Shown piece after piece: positions 5,468-11,495 of a DNA stretch of 11,495 nucleotides. A program made the translations under genes and the position numbers. The stretch is taken from assembly GCA_902480035.1 (NCBI GenBank), contig CABSRC010000048.1:1-11495 (forward strand), in the 5' to 3' direction. The first letter of the stretch is position 1. Each line of letters opens with the position of its first letter. The notes beneath the pieces were generated by a model. The model searched no databases and was not told the origin of the DNA. It saw nothing but the letters and a program-made list of their open reading frames with translations. The stretch comes from an uncultured Streptococcus sp. Lineage in GTDB: Bacteria; Bacillota; Bacilli; Lactobacillales; Streptococcaceae.

Positions 5468-7525
5468 TTATTGAAGTCGTTGAACACGTTTTAATTTACG
5501 TGTTGAGTCCCATTGGTAATCGATAAATTGAATACTTGGGAGAATGAATTGTTTTTGCTGAGCTAAGAGTTCAAATTGAGCAAAGATCGCTTTCTCAATA
5601 AAGTCAGAACGATGACTCAAGGCGATGGTAATAGATCCATCTGCCAGCTGAGTCACTTGATAGTCATGAATATTTTCGACAAAGAGAATGCACCGTCGAA
5701 TAAAATCCGGATAGATCATCTGGCTACTGCCATCTTCTTTTTTGAAATAAAAGATATCATCCGATCGTCCTTCGATCTTTGCGATTCGAGTAAAGACGGA
5801 ACCACAAGGACAAGGGGACTTATCTTCTACCAGAATATCATTGAGGCGGTAGCGATAGATGGGTTGACTCGTTCGTTTAAAATCCGTAATAATCGGATAA
5901 AAGCGGCTATCATCTAGATACTCTTTTTCGACATACAAAATATCTTCGTTAAGATGTAGATTGCCTTCTGAACAGGTACAAGCTAAAAATCCCTCTGTCG
6001 CTTGGTAGACCTGATCAACCTTGTCTAGTTGAAAAGTTTTGGTGATTGTCTGAGCATCTCGATCTTCTAGAATCTCTGCGACAGAGACAACCTTGACGGG
6101 TTGGATAGGAAGTTGCTGATTGCTGACATAGTTGGCTAACTCAATCAAGGTCGAAGCTGGTGCCACCACAATGGTTGGTTGATAGTCTTTGAGACGCTCT
6201 AAATGCTCCTTACTATCCTTGAAGATATCAAAATACTCTAATCGAATAAGGGACGAATTAATGGTTTGATAGAGTTCGTTATCAGCACGTAAGAAAAAAG
6301 CAATGCGATGACCAAACAGGTTTCCTTTTGGCAACATCTTAGCTAAGATTGCTGCAGCCCACATACTTCTTTCTTTTTCTGTGGTGACAAAGACCCCTCG
6401 GTGACCAGAGGTTCCAGAGGACAAGCCTACTGCTACTTCTCCATTCATTTCGGTAAAATCTCGTGTTTGTTCTCCACGTATGGCCATCTCTAATGCCTGA
6501 TCTCGATCCACCCCCAGGGTATTAAGTTCATTGAAATGCGTCATCATGAAATTCTTATCCATAGTCCCAAAGGATTCAGGAGAATGGCTTTGAAAATAGG
6601 GTGAGTGAGAAGTGATAAAAGCATGGTAGCGAGCCAATTGCTTTTTTTGGTACTTTTCTAAGGTTTCCTTTGAACGGAATCGATGGCACCATCTCGTTTC
6701 AATAAAGGTTTTCAGAAAGACTGATTTTTCATTTAAAATCCTTTCAATCCGTTCTTGCGGGTCGTGGCTGACCACAACTTGAATGCCCTCTTGTAATAGT
6801 TTCTCTAGCAAATCTGCCCCCTGGAGATAGGCCTTCTTATTGTCCTGTACAAAGGAAGGAATGAGACGCATTTTTCGTGTGTAAGGCAAGAGATCCACTC
6901 CCCAGCATAGATCTGCACCTATATAGAGTTTCAGCTCATCCATATACAGACACCCCTGCCCTCTTGCATGCCCATCGATAGATGATACGAGAATACTCCC
7001 ATCACCAAATAGGTCCGCAGTCGGGCGGTAAGGGAAAGCAGGATGCCTTTGATCTGCTTTGAGACAAGTCACACGATCTTTGAAATCAGCTGGAAGAAAC
7101 TCTTTAAAAATCAGATCTTTGAATTTCGGCTTCTGGTACACTTCATAGACTTCCTGAGTTACAAAGAAATGAGCATTTGGAAAAAGTGCTGCTCCGCCGA
7201 GATGATCAGGGTGCAAATGCGAAAGAAACACATAGGAAATGGCTGCTGGATCAATTCCACGCTCTTGCAATAAGTAGTCAATCTGGTCTTCCTTTTTCAT
7301 CTGCATAGGCGTTGCTAGACGGTACCAGAAATACCGTGCTTTTTTCTTGATCTCATAATGATAGCCAGTATCGTACAAAATATAGCCTTTTTCACGATGA
7401 TGAATCAAAAAGACACCTGCTGGAAATTGCATTTTTTCATTCGGAATCCCTTTGAATAAGAGACCAGAATGACTGCTACAATAGCCTGCTGGAAAATAAT
7501 CAATGTGCTTGATCATGTTGGACAT
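5468..7525 (-). CDS. Metallo-beta-lactamase fold fused to F390-synthetase/PaaK-like adenylating enzyme
   Basis: Two enzymes in one 685-residue chain. Residues 1 to about 277 are an MBL-fold hydrolase with intact two-metal ligands: HLHPDH (103-108), His186 (DGHARGQ), Asp205 (GADLCW) and His254 (VVSHDP). The layout is like the lactonase/glyoxalase-type branch. From about 283 an adenylate-forming domain of the coenzyme F390 synthetase/phenylacetate-CoA ligase (CapK) type follows. It has the SSGTSG phosphate loop (369-374), YQATE (507-511), a CPCG motif (572-575) and GRSDD (586-590). Such enzymes activate a carboxylate as acyl-AMP. I chose the ATG at 7525-7523, with AAGGG ten bases upstream. The TTG at 7546 would place that Shine-Dalgarno inside the gene, and the ATG at 7516 is too distant from it. 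It overlaps the SDR gene by 26 bases. Substrate unknown; the MBL domain may hydrolyse a thioester, ester or lactone. Confidence 0.88.
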   Translation of the reverse strand: MSNMIKHIDYFPAGYCSSHSGLLFKGIPNEKMQFPAGVFLIHHREKGYILYDTGYHYEIKKKARYFWYRLATPMQMKKEDQIDYLLQERGIDPAAISYVFLSHLHPDHLGGAALFPNAHFFVTQEVYEVYQKPKFKDLIFKEFLPADFKDRVTCLKADQRHPAFPYRPTADLFGDGSILVSSIDGHARGQGCLYMDELKLYIGADLCWGVDLLPYTRKMRLIPSFVQDNKKAYLQGADLLEKLLQEGIQVVVSHDPQERIERILNEKSVFLKTFIETRWCHRFRSKETLEKYQKKQLARYHAFITSHSPYFQSHSPESFGTMDKNFMMTHFNELNTLGVDRDQALEMAIRGEQTRDFTEMNGEVAVGLSSGTSGHRGVFVTTEKERSMWAAAILAKMLPKGNLFGHRIAFFLRADNELYQTINSSLIRLEYFDIFKDSKEHLERLKDYQPTIVVAPASTLIELANYVSNQQLPIQPVKVVSVAEILEDRDAQTITKTFQLDKVDQVYQATEGFLACTCSEGNLHLNEDILYVEKEYLDDSRFYPIITDFKRTSQPIYRYRLNDILVEDKSPCPCGSVFTRIAKIEGRSDDIFYFKKEDGSSQMIYPDFIRRCILFVENIHDYQVTQLADGSITIALSHRSDFIEKAIFAQFELLAQQKQFILPSIQFIDYQWDSTRKLKRVQRLQ

Positions 7526-8477
7526 AGTTGTCAATCCCTTCTTCAATGGTCATTTTTAGATAGTAGCCAAGTTCGGTTTGGGCCTTTTGAATATCGAGGG
7601 TTTGGCTATAGCGAAGGAGATAATAGGTGTAGCGAGTCAAGGGGGGTTCAGCTTTTATATGAAATAATCGATACACCCCTTCAAGGCTGTACGCCACACC
7701 TGCTACTAGAGCTGCTGGGATGTTCCGATAGCGGATAGGTTCTCCTAATCCTTTTAGTGTTGTTTCAATCAAATACTTAAAGGTCTTTGGTTCTCCATTT
7801 GTAATATTATAAACCTGTCCGTGTGCTTCTTTTGCTTCCAAAGCCAAACGAATGGCTAGGGCGACATTCTCCACACAGGTCATATCCATGAGCTGTTCTC
7901 CCCCTCGAATCAACGGAATCCCAATTTTTCGACTAAGGCGTAAAACCCGAGGCAAGATACTGGTATCTCCTACACCAAATAATCCTCTCGGACGCAAGAT
8001 AATACTTGGCACATCTGGATAGTCAGGAAATAGTTTTTCAGAAGCCAATTTGCTTCGGATGTAATTGTTGAGGTGGTTTTCTGTTGGAGCATCGCTTTCC
8101 TTGATGTTTAATTGGTCTTTTCCAGCTGCATAAATACTAGGAGAAGAGACATAAACTAGGCGTTTTACCGCATATTCACGGCACAAGTCAAGGACATTTT
8201 GGGTGCCGATGACATTTGCCTGATAGAAAGCCTTCCAAGGTCCCCAAGCAGTGGACAAGGCTCCTGCATGAACGACAGCATCAATTTCCTGAAAAGCTTG
8301 TCTTAGTTCCTCATTAGAGCTCAAATCTCCTTTAACAAATTGGACACGCTCACTTTCCAGAGCCTTCCCAACTTTTTCGTTTCGGCCAAAGGCTACAATA
8401 GAATAGTCGTGATCCAATAACTCCTCAATCACATATTTTCCAAGGAAGCCAGTCGCGCCTGTTACAAGAATTTTCAT
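7500..8477 (-). CDS. NAD(P)-dependent epimerase / 3beta-hydroxysteroid dehydrogenase-like SDR
   Basis: This is an extended short-chain dehydrogenase of 325 residues. The nucleotide-binding GATGFLG motif (7-13) follows the first strand, and the catalytic Tyr139-x3-Lys143 pair lies in YIRSK. SSPSIY (111-116) supplies the active-site Ser. Arg32 just after the second strand hints at NADP preference. The sequence resembles the 3beta-HSD-like group of reductases, which reduce keto groups on acyl or sterol-like substrates, more than sugar-nucleotide epimerases. In this operon reduction of a beta-keto product of the ketosynthase would fit, but sugar modification for the glycosyltransferase cannot be excluded. 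The start ATG overlaps the stop of the glycosyltransferase gene as ATGA with only a weak Shine-Dalgarno, so translation is probably coupled. Its 3' end overlaps the fusion gene. Confidence 0.9.
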   Translation of the reverse strand: MKILVTGATGFLGKYVIEELLDHDYSIVAFGRNEKVGKALESERVQFVKGDLSSNEELRQAFQEIDAVVHAGALSTAWGPWKAFYQANVIGTQNVLDLCREYAVKRLVYVSSPSIYAAGKDQLNIKESDAPTENHLNNYIRSKLASEKLFPDYPDVPSIILRPRGLFGVGDTSILPRVLRLSRKIGIPLIRGGEQLMDMTCVENVALAIRLALEAKEAHGQVYNITNGEPKTFKYLIETTLKGLGEPIRYRNIPAALVAGVAYSLEGVYRLFHIKAEPPLTRYTYYLLRYSQTLDIQKAQTELGYYLKMTIEEGIDNYVQHDQAH

Positions 8478-9751
8478 AGTTTTCCATCCGTTCCACGTCT
8501 TAATAATCGTTGAATTTCAAACTCTAAGGTATCCAACGGTTTGTAGGTTTTTGATAGTTTGTTTAGTCTCGTTAACTCTTCCCAAGATTCTTTTTCTAAC
8601 AGGGCGTTAAAACCTGCTTGAATTTCTTCAGTGCGATTTCGATGAGCTTGAAAAGCAATCCCTGCTTCTACTCCTCGAATGGCATAGTCAAATTGGTCAT
8701 AATCATGCGGTAAGATCAAGGCTGGTTTCTTAAATTCGATGCACTGATAAAAGATTCCAGCCCCTCCATGGTGAACCACATAGTCCATTTGCGGTATGTA
8801 TTCTTTGTAAGGGAGATAAGTTACGAGAGTCACATTTGAAGCCACCTCTTCTTCAGAAAATTCTTTTGCCCCGTCTCCTAGTGTGACAAAAAAGTGGCAT
8901 TCTGGATGCTCTTTGGCTAACTGCTTGGTTTGATGGAGCAAATTTTCTTTTGCCCACGGCAACTGAGTCCCACAAGTCACGAGAACCTTCTTTTTGTCTT
9001 CATAAAGGCTGAGATCTAAAGGATAATCTTCTGCTTTTTCAAGAGAAGTCCCCAAAGGGCCAAGCCAAGCATATTGATGAGGGAAATGTGTTTTCAACTC
9101 CAGCTCCATCATCCCAATTCCAAAGATGGCATAAGGAGAGTAAATAGTCTCCACTCCATTTTGATTGTACAACTTGAAATTGTAACGTTTTAAGCGTTTG
9201 CGTAAGAGGAAAGCCCCACAGTATTTTCCAATGCGCGTGAGTTTACGGCATAGTGCCTGTATCTTTTCTTCCTTCTTGGTTCGCGCAATTCCCATCCCTC
9301 CGAAGAAGCAAGGGGGACCATAAGGAGTTTCGATTGCAAATTGGGTCGCCATGGTGGTAATCCAAGGAATTTCTAACTGTTCTGCCACAAAGCCTGCTGA
9401 TAGAGTGATAAAATCAGCAATCACAATATCTGGACGATTGACGCGCCACTCCTCTAACAATTGATCCGATACATGATTAATCAAATCGAGGCTCTTGGAC
9501 AATTGCCGATAGGCTGAAAAGAGATTGTGTTTTTTATCGTTATTAGCCGCACGTTCAAATTCTTCTACTTTGTCCTCTAGAATCGGAACGACAGTAAAGC
9601 CCAGACTTTCTGCAACGGCCTTTTTCTGAGGTCCTGTGAAAACCCGGATTTCCATAGTTGGATCATCCAATAAGGGTTTGACGAGATTTAAAGTTGGGTA
9701 CAGATGCCCACTCAAGGGAACAGCTACCACATCAATTTTAATTTTTTTCAT
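8474..9751 (-). CDS. Family 1 (UGT/MGT-type) glycosyltransferase
   Basis: The 425-residue protein has the GT-B plan of family-1 glycosyltransferases, the group of macrolide glycosyltransferases and UDP-glucosyltransferases that decorate small lipophilic acceptors. His16 in SGHLYP (14-19) matches the catalytic base position. The donor-binding C-terminal half carries HHGGAG (327-332), ALILPHDYDQFDYA (344-357) and GVEAGIAF (360-367). No signal peptide or obvious membrane segment is present, so it is cytoplasmic or peripheral. It is the first gene of the operon. The ATG has an AGGCAGGA site six bases upstream and is preceded by a roughly 235-base AT-rich leader after the gntR terminator. Donor (probably UDP-glucose) and acceptor are inferred only. 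The acceptor is presumably the product of the three following enzymes. A role in detoxifying an external compound is the alternative. Confidence 0.9.
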   Translation of the reverse strand: MKKIKIDVVAVPLSGHLYPTLNLVKPLLDDPTMEIRVFTGPQKKAVAESLGFTVVPILEDKVEEFERAANNDKKHNLFSAYRQLSKSLDLINHVSDQLLEEWRVNRPDIVIADFITLSAGFVAEQLEIPWITTMATQFAIETPYGPPCFFGGMGIARTKKEEKIQALCRKLTRIGKYCGAFLLRKRLKRYNFKLYNQNGVETIYSPYAIFGIGMMELELKTHFPHQYAWLGPLGTSLEKAEDYPLDLSLYEDKKKVLVTCGTQLPWAKENLLHQTKQLAKEHPECHFFVTLGDGAKEFSEEEVASNVTLVTYLPYKEYIPQMDYVVHHGGAGIFYQCIEFKKPALILPHDYDQFDYAIRGVEAGIAFQAHRNRTEEIQAGFNALLEKESWEELTRLNKLSKTYKPLDTLEFEIQRLLRRGTDGKL

Positions 9752-9773
9752 TTTTTTCCTGCCTTGTATCTTT

Positions 9774-9787
9774 TTTTAGATCTAAAA
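9774..9787. promoter_or_regulatory. Perfect 14-bp palindrome in the operon leader
   Basis: TTTTAGATCTAAAA is exactly self-complementary and lies 22 bases upstream of the glycosyltransferase start codon, just before the ribosome binding site. It could be an operator for a dimeric regulator. As RNA it has no loop and would not form a stable hairpin. Confidence 0.4.
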
Positions 9788-9803
9788 CTAGCTTCTATCT
9801 ATT

Positions 9804-9811
9804 AATTCGTA
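9804..9811 (-). promoter_or_regulatory. Candidate ComX/SigX (cin) box, one mismatch
   Basis: The minus strand reads TACGAATT (9811-9804) after a run of eight Ts, 52 bases before the glycosyltransferase ATG. The streptococcal competence sigma factor box is TACGAATA with T-rich sequence upstream, so seven of eight positions match. The mismatch is at the usually conserved last A, and T-runs are common here. This is only a suggestion. Confidence 0.25.
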
Positions 9812-9832
9812 AAAAAAATCAAAATTGAAGAA

Positions 9833-9861
9833 AAAATAAAATTTTTTTAAATTTTTTTCAA
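9833..9861 (-). promoter_or_regulatory. Candidate sigma-A promoter of the four-gene operon
   Basis: On the minus strand TTGAAA (9861-9856) and TATTTT (9838-9833) are 17 bases apart in a stretch made almost only of A and T. In such sequence chance matches are easy, so this is one of several possible promoters. One must exist in 9752-9913 because a strong terminator precedes it. Confidence 0.3.
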
Positions 9862-9913
9862 ATCTTTTATTTATGACCATACTATCACTATTTAGAAAGA
9901 ATGAGTTCTCACT

Positions 9914-9961
9914 AAAAAAGCTCCCAAATGCCCTGGCAATATGCCTCGGACATTTGAAGAG
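9914..9961 (-). terminator. Strong intrinsic terminator of gntR
   Basis: On the minus strand CAAATGTCC (9956-9948) pairs with GGGCATTTG (9932-9924) counting one G-U pair. An inner GGCA/TGCC stem (9945-9942, 9938-9935) closes the loop, and flanking CTC/GAG pairs extend the base. The tail is CTTTTTT (9920-9914). It starts about 25 bases past the gntR stop. Confidence 0.88.
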
Positions 9962-9986
9962 TTTTCTATTTCTGTTCATTGTTCGC

Positions 9987-10685
9987 TTAATTGTTTTCCA
10001 AATAAAATTCGAACCGTTCGCCGACATACTGGCTTTTCACATACTCAAAAGCCGTCCCGTCTTCAAAATAGGAAACCTGTGTCAATCCTAAAATAGCCTG
10101 TCCTTTTGAAATCTGCAAATAGTCCGCAATCTTATCTTTGGCTAATCGCGCATAGATGGTCTGATGCGACTTTCCGATCTTATAACCATGACGCTCCAAG
10201 GTTTGGAAGAAATGACTGGTGACCTCTTCGCGATTGAAATTCTTAATAAATTTCTCTGGAATGGAAGCCACTTCATAAACGACAGGGATCCCATCCGCGT
10301 ACCGGACCCGCTCCATCCGAATGATGGTGTCTGTCTTATCGATGCCTAATTTATCCACTTCTTGGAGGCTAGGAATGGTTTTACGGTAAGAAATCACTTG
10401 ACTAGAAGGTTCCTTACCTTGCGATTTCATAATCTCAGTAAAACTGGTTGTTCCGCGCATTTTTTCTTGGACGCGCGTGCTAGTGATAAAGGTACCACTT
10501 CCTATCCGTCTTTCAAGTACTCCTTCTTCAACTAGAAGGGTAATGGCCTGCCTAAGAGTCATCCGACTCACCTGAAATTTTTCAGCTAGATCGCGTTCAC
10601 TGGGAAGCCGCTCTCCAATTTTCCATATTTTTTGATCAATCTCAGATTTAATCTGATCATGAATTTGAATGTAAGCTGGAATCAT
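9987..10685 (-). CDS. GntR-family (HutC/UTRA) transcriptional regulator
   Basis: The 232-residue protein has the GntR winged helix at residues 1-70, with the recognition region LPSERDLAEKFQVSRMTLRQ (27-46) and the wing GSGTF (62-66). A UTRA ligand-binding domain (about 85-228) of the HutC subfamily follows. Such repressors bind small effectors, often sugars, sugar phosphates or amino acids, and release DNA. It is divergent from guaA with back-to-back promoters. This pairing is, as I recall, conserved in streptococci even without the biosynthetic operon, so its main target may be elsewhere. The operon downstream on the same strand is separated by a strong terminator, but control of it remains possible. 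The start is an ATG two bases after AAGG; the weak spacing is odd, but the family N-terminus fits (IPAYIQIHDQIKSEI). Confidence 0.92.
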   Translation of the reverse strand: MIPAYIQIHDQIKSEIDQKIWKIGERLPSERDLAEKFQVSRMTLRQAITLLVEEGVLERRIGSGTFITSTRVQEKMRGTTSFTEIMKSQGKEPSSQVISYRKTIPSLQEVDKLGIDKTDTIIRMERVRYADGIPVVYEVASIPEKFIKNFNREEVTSHFFQTLERHGYKIGKSHQTIYARLAKDKIADYLQISKGQAILGLTQVSYFEDGTAFEYVKSQYVGERFEFYLENN

Positions 10686-10713
10686 AACCTTGCTCTTTCT
10701 ATGTGTTATCTCT

Positions 10714-10742
10714 ATTGTAGCGTAAAATTCCTAATTCTTCAA
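10714..10742 (-). promoter_or_regulatory. Candidate gntR promoter
   Basis: On the minus strand TTGAAG (10742-10737) and TACAAT (10719-10714) are 17 bases apart, giving a leader of about 22 bases before the gntR ATG. Confidence 0.6.
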
Positions 10743-10749
10743 TCAGAGA

Positions 10750-10779
10750 TTGGTAAAGACAAGGCTTTTGTGTTAGAAT
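10750..10779 (+). promoter_or_regulatory. Candidate guaA promoter with extended -10
   Basis: TTGGTA (10750-10755) is followed after 18 bases by TAGAAT (10774-10779). A TG at 10771-10772 makes an extended -10. The -35 box lies only seven bases from that of the divergent gntR promoter, so a single bound regulator could affect both. Confidence 0.6.
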
Positions 10780-10813
10780 AGAGGAAAGTAAATTTCTTTA
10801 AGAAGGGGATAAG

Positions 10814-11495
10814 ATGACAAACCTATCAACTGATTTGCATGATGTTGAAAAAATCATTGTGCTTGACTACGGTAGCCAATACAATCAGCTTATTTCACGT
10901 CGGATTCGTGAAATTGGTGTCTTCTCAGAGTTGAAGAGCCACAAGATTTCTGCTGATGAAGTTCGTGCAATCAATCCAGTTGGGATCGTTCTTTCAGGCG
11001 GACCAAACTCTGTATACGAGGAAGGTTCTTTTGATATCGATCCTGAAATTTTCGAACTCGGTATTCCAATCCTTGGAATCTGTTACGGGATGCAATTATT
11101 GACCCATAAATTGGGAGGGAAGGTCGTTCCTGCAGGTGATGCTGGTAACCGCGAATATGGTCAATCTGAATTGACTTTGACAGAGTCTTCTGCTCTTTTT
11201 GCCGGCACACCAGACAAACAATTAGTCTTGATGAGTCACGGAGATGCTGTTACAGAAATTCCAGCTGACTTTATCCGCACTGGGACTTCTGCTGACTGTC
11301 CATTTGCATCGATTGAAAATCCAGACAAGAAAATCTACGGAATCCAATTCCACCCTGAAGTTCGTCACTCTGTTCACGGTTATGACATCTTGCGTAACTT
11401 TGCCTTGAACATCTGTGGGGCTAAAGGTGACTGGACCATGGACAACTTCATTGACATGCAGATCAAAAAAATCCGTGAAACCGTCGGAGACAAAC
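10814..11495 (+). CDS. guaA: GMP synthase (glutamine-hydrolysing), N-terminal part
   Basis: GuaA converts XMP to GMP using ATP and glutamine. The first 227 codons are present and the frame is open at the window end, so the gene is cut by the window and not broken. The visible part is the whole class I glutamine amidotransferase domain, plus the beginning of the linker to the ATP pyrophosphatase domain. Cys90 in GICYGMQ (88-94) is the nucleophile, and His180 and Glu182 in FHPEVRHS (179-186) complete the triad. SGGPNSVY (61-68) is also typical. The start has AAGGGG at five bases, with a candidate extended -10 promoter upstream. It is the only plus-strand gene in the window. Confidence 0.97.
   Translation, partial: MTNLSTDLHDVEKIIVLDYGSQYNQLISRRIREIGVFSELKSHKISADEVRAINPVGIVLSGGPNSVYEEGSFDIDPEIFELGIPILGICYGMQLLTHKLGGKVVPAGDAGNREYGQSELTLTESSALFAGTPDKQLVLMSHGDAVTEIPADFIRTGTSADCPFASIENPDKKIYGIQFHPEVRHSVHGYDILRNFALNICGAKGDWTMDNFIDMQIKKIRETVGDK

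Noticed and set aside
5468..7525. Calling the MBL domain a quorum-quenching AHL lactonase
   Set aside because: The HxHxDH motif is shared by many MBL hydrolases; the fusion to an adenylating enzyme and the operon context give no specific support for acyl-homoserine lactone as substrate.
7526..7546. TTG start giving a 692-residue MBL-adenylating protein
   Set aside because: TTG is rare and the AAGAAGGG Shine-Dalgarno would then lie inside the gene; the ATG at 7525-7523 is correctly placed relative to it.
4511..8477. Direct assignment of the operon as an OleABCD olefin pathway
   Set aside because: The ligase is of the F390-synthetase/PaaK type and not OleC-like, no OleB-type alpha/beta hydrolase is present, and a glycosyltransferase is included; only the general logic is similar.
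9788..10027. 79-residue minus-strand open frame overlapping the end of gntR
   Set aside because: It runs through the gntR 3' end, the terminator hairpin and the homopolymer AT tracts, giving a Phe/Lys-rich sequence; no suitable ribosome binding site or family was seen.
10971..11210. 79-residue minus-strand open frame opposite guaA
   Set aside because: It is antisense to the conserved GuaA amidotransferase domain and has no start signal or recognisable family.

Overview
The window looks like a chromosomal segment of a low-GC Gram-positive, almost certainly a Streptococcus of the oral mitis/sanguinis type. The basis is the near-canonical streptococcal YlxM, Ffh, GuaA and GuaA-linked GntR proteins, the purine-rich ribosome binding sites and the AT-rich intergenic DNA. 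Species cannot be fixed from sequence reading alone.

Layout. Everything except guaA is on the minus strand, so the genes read from high to low coordinates. At the right end guaA (10814 onward, cut by the window) and a GntR/HutC-type regulator (10685-9987) diverge from a short shared promoter region. After a strong gntR terminator and a very AT-rich leader comes a tight four-gene operon (9751-4511): a family-1 glycosyltransferase, an NAD(P)-dependent 3beta-HSD-like epimerase/reductase, a metallo-beta-lactamase fold fused to an F390-synthetase/PaaK-like adenylating enzyme, and a FabH-like ketosynthase III. It ends at a perfect intrinsic terminator. Next is the signal recognition particle operon: ylxM, an unrecognised 71-residue protein, and ffh. 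After the ffh terminator come a DUF915-type alpha/beta hydrolase and an acetyl xylan esterase/cephalosporin-C deacetylase. The left 368 bases hold no gene but carry a striking cluster of GTAC-centred hexamers.

How they work together. ylxM-ffh (SRP-dependent membrane targeting) and guaA (GMP synthesis) are housekeeping. As I recall, in several streptococci gntR-guaA lies directly beside ylxM-ffh. The four-gene operon sitting between them is therefore best read as an accessory insertion. Its enzymes make a plausible small-molecule pathway: acid activation by adenylation, Claisen condensation or acyl transfer by the ketosynthase, keto reduction by the SDR, glycosylation by the GT, and hydrolytic release or editing by the MBL domain. 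The product is unknown. No carrier protein, transporter or dedicated regulator is encoded inside the operon. This operon is the best candidate here for an undescribed system.
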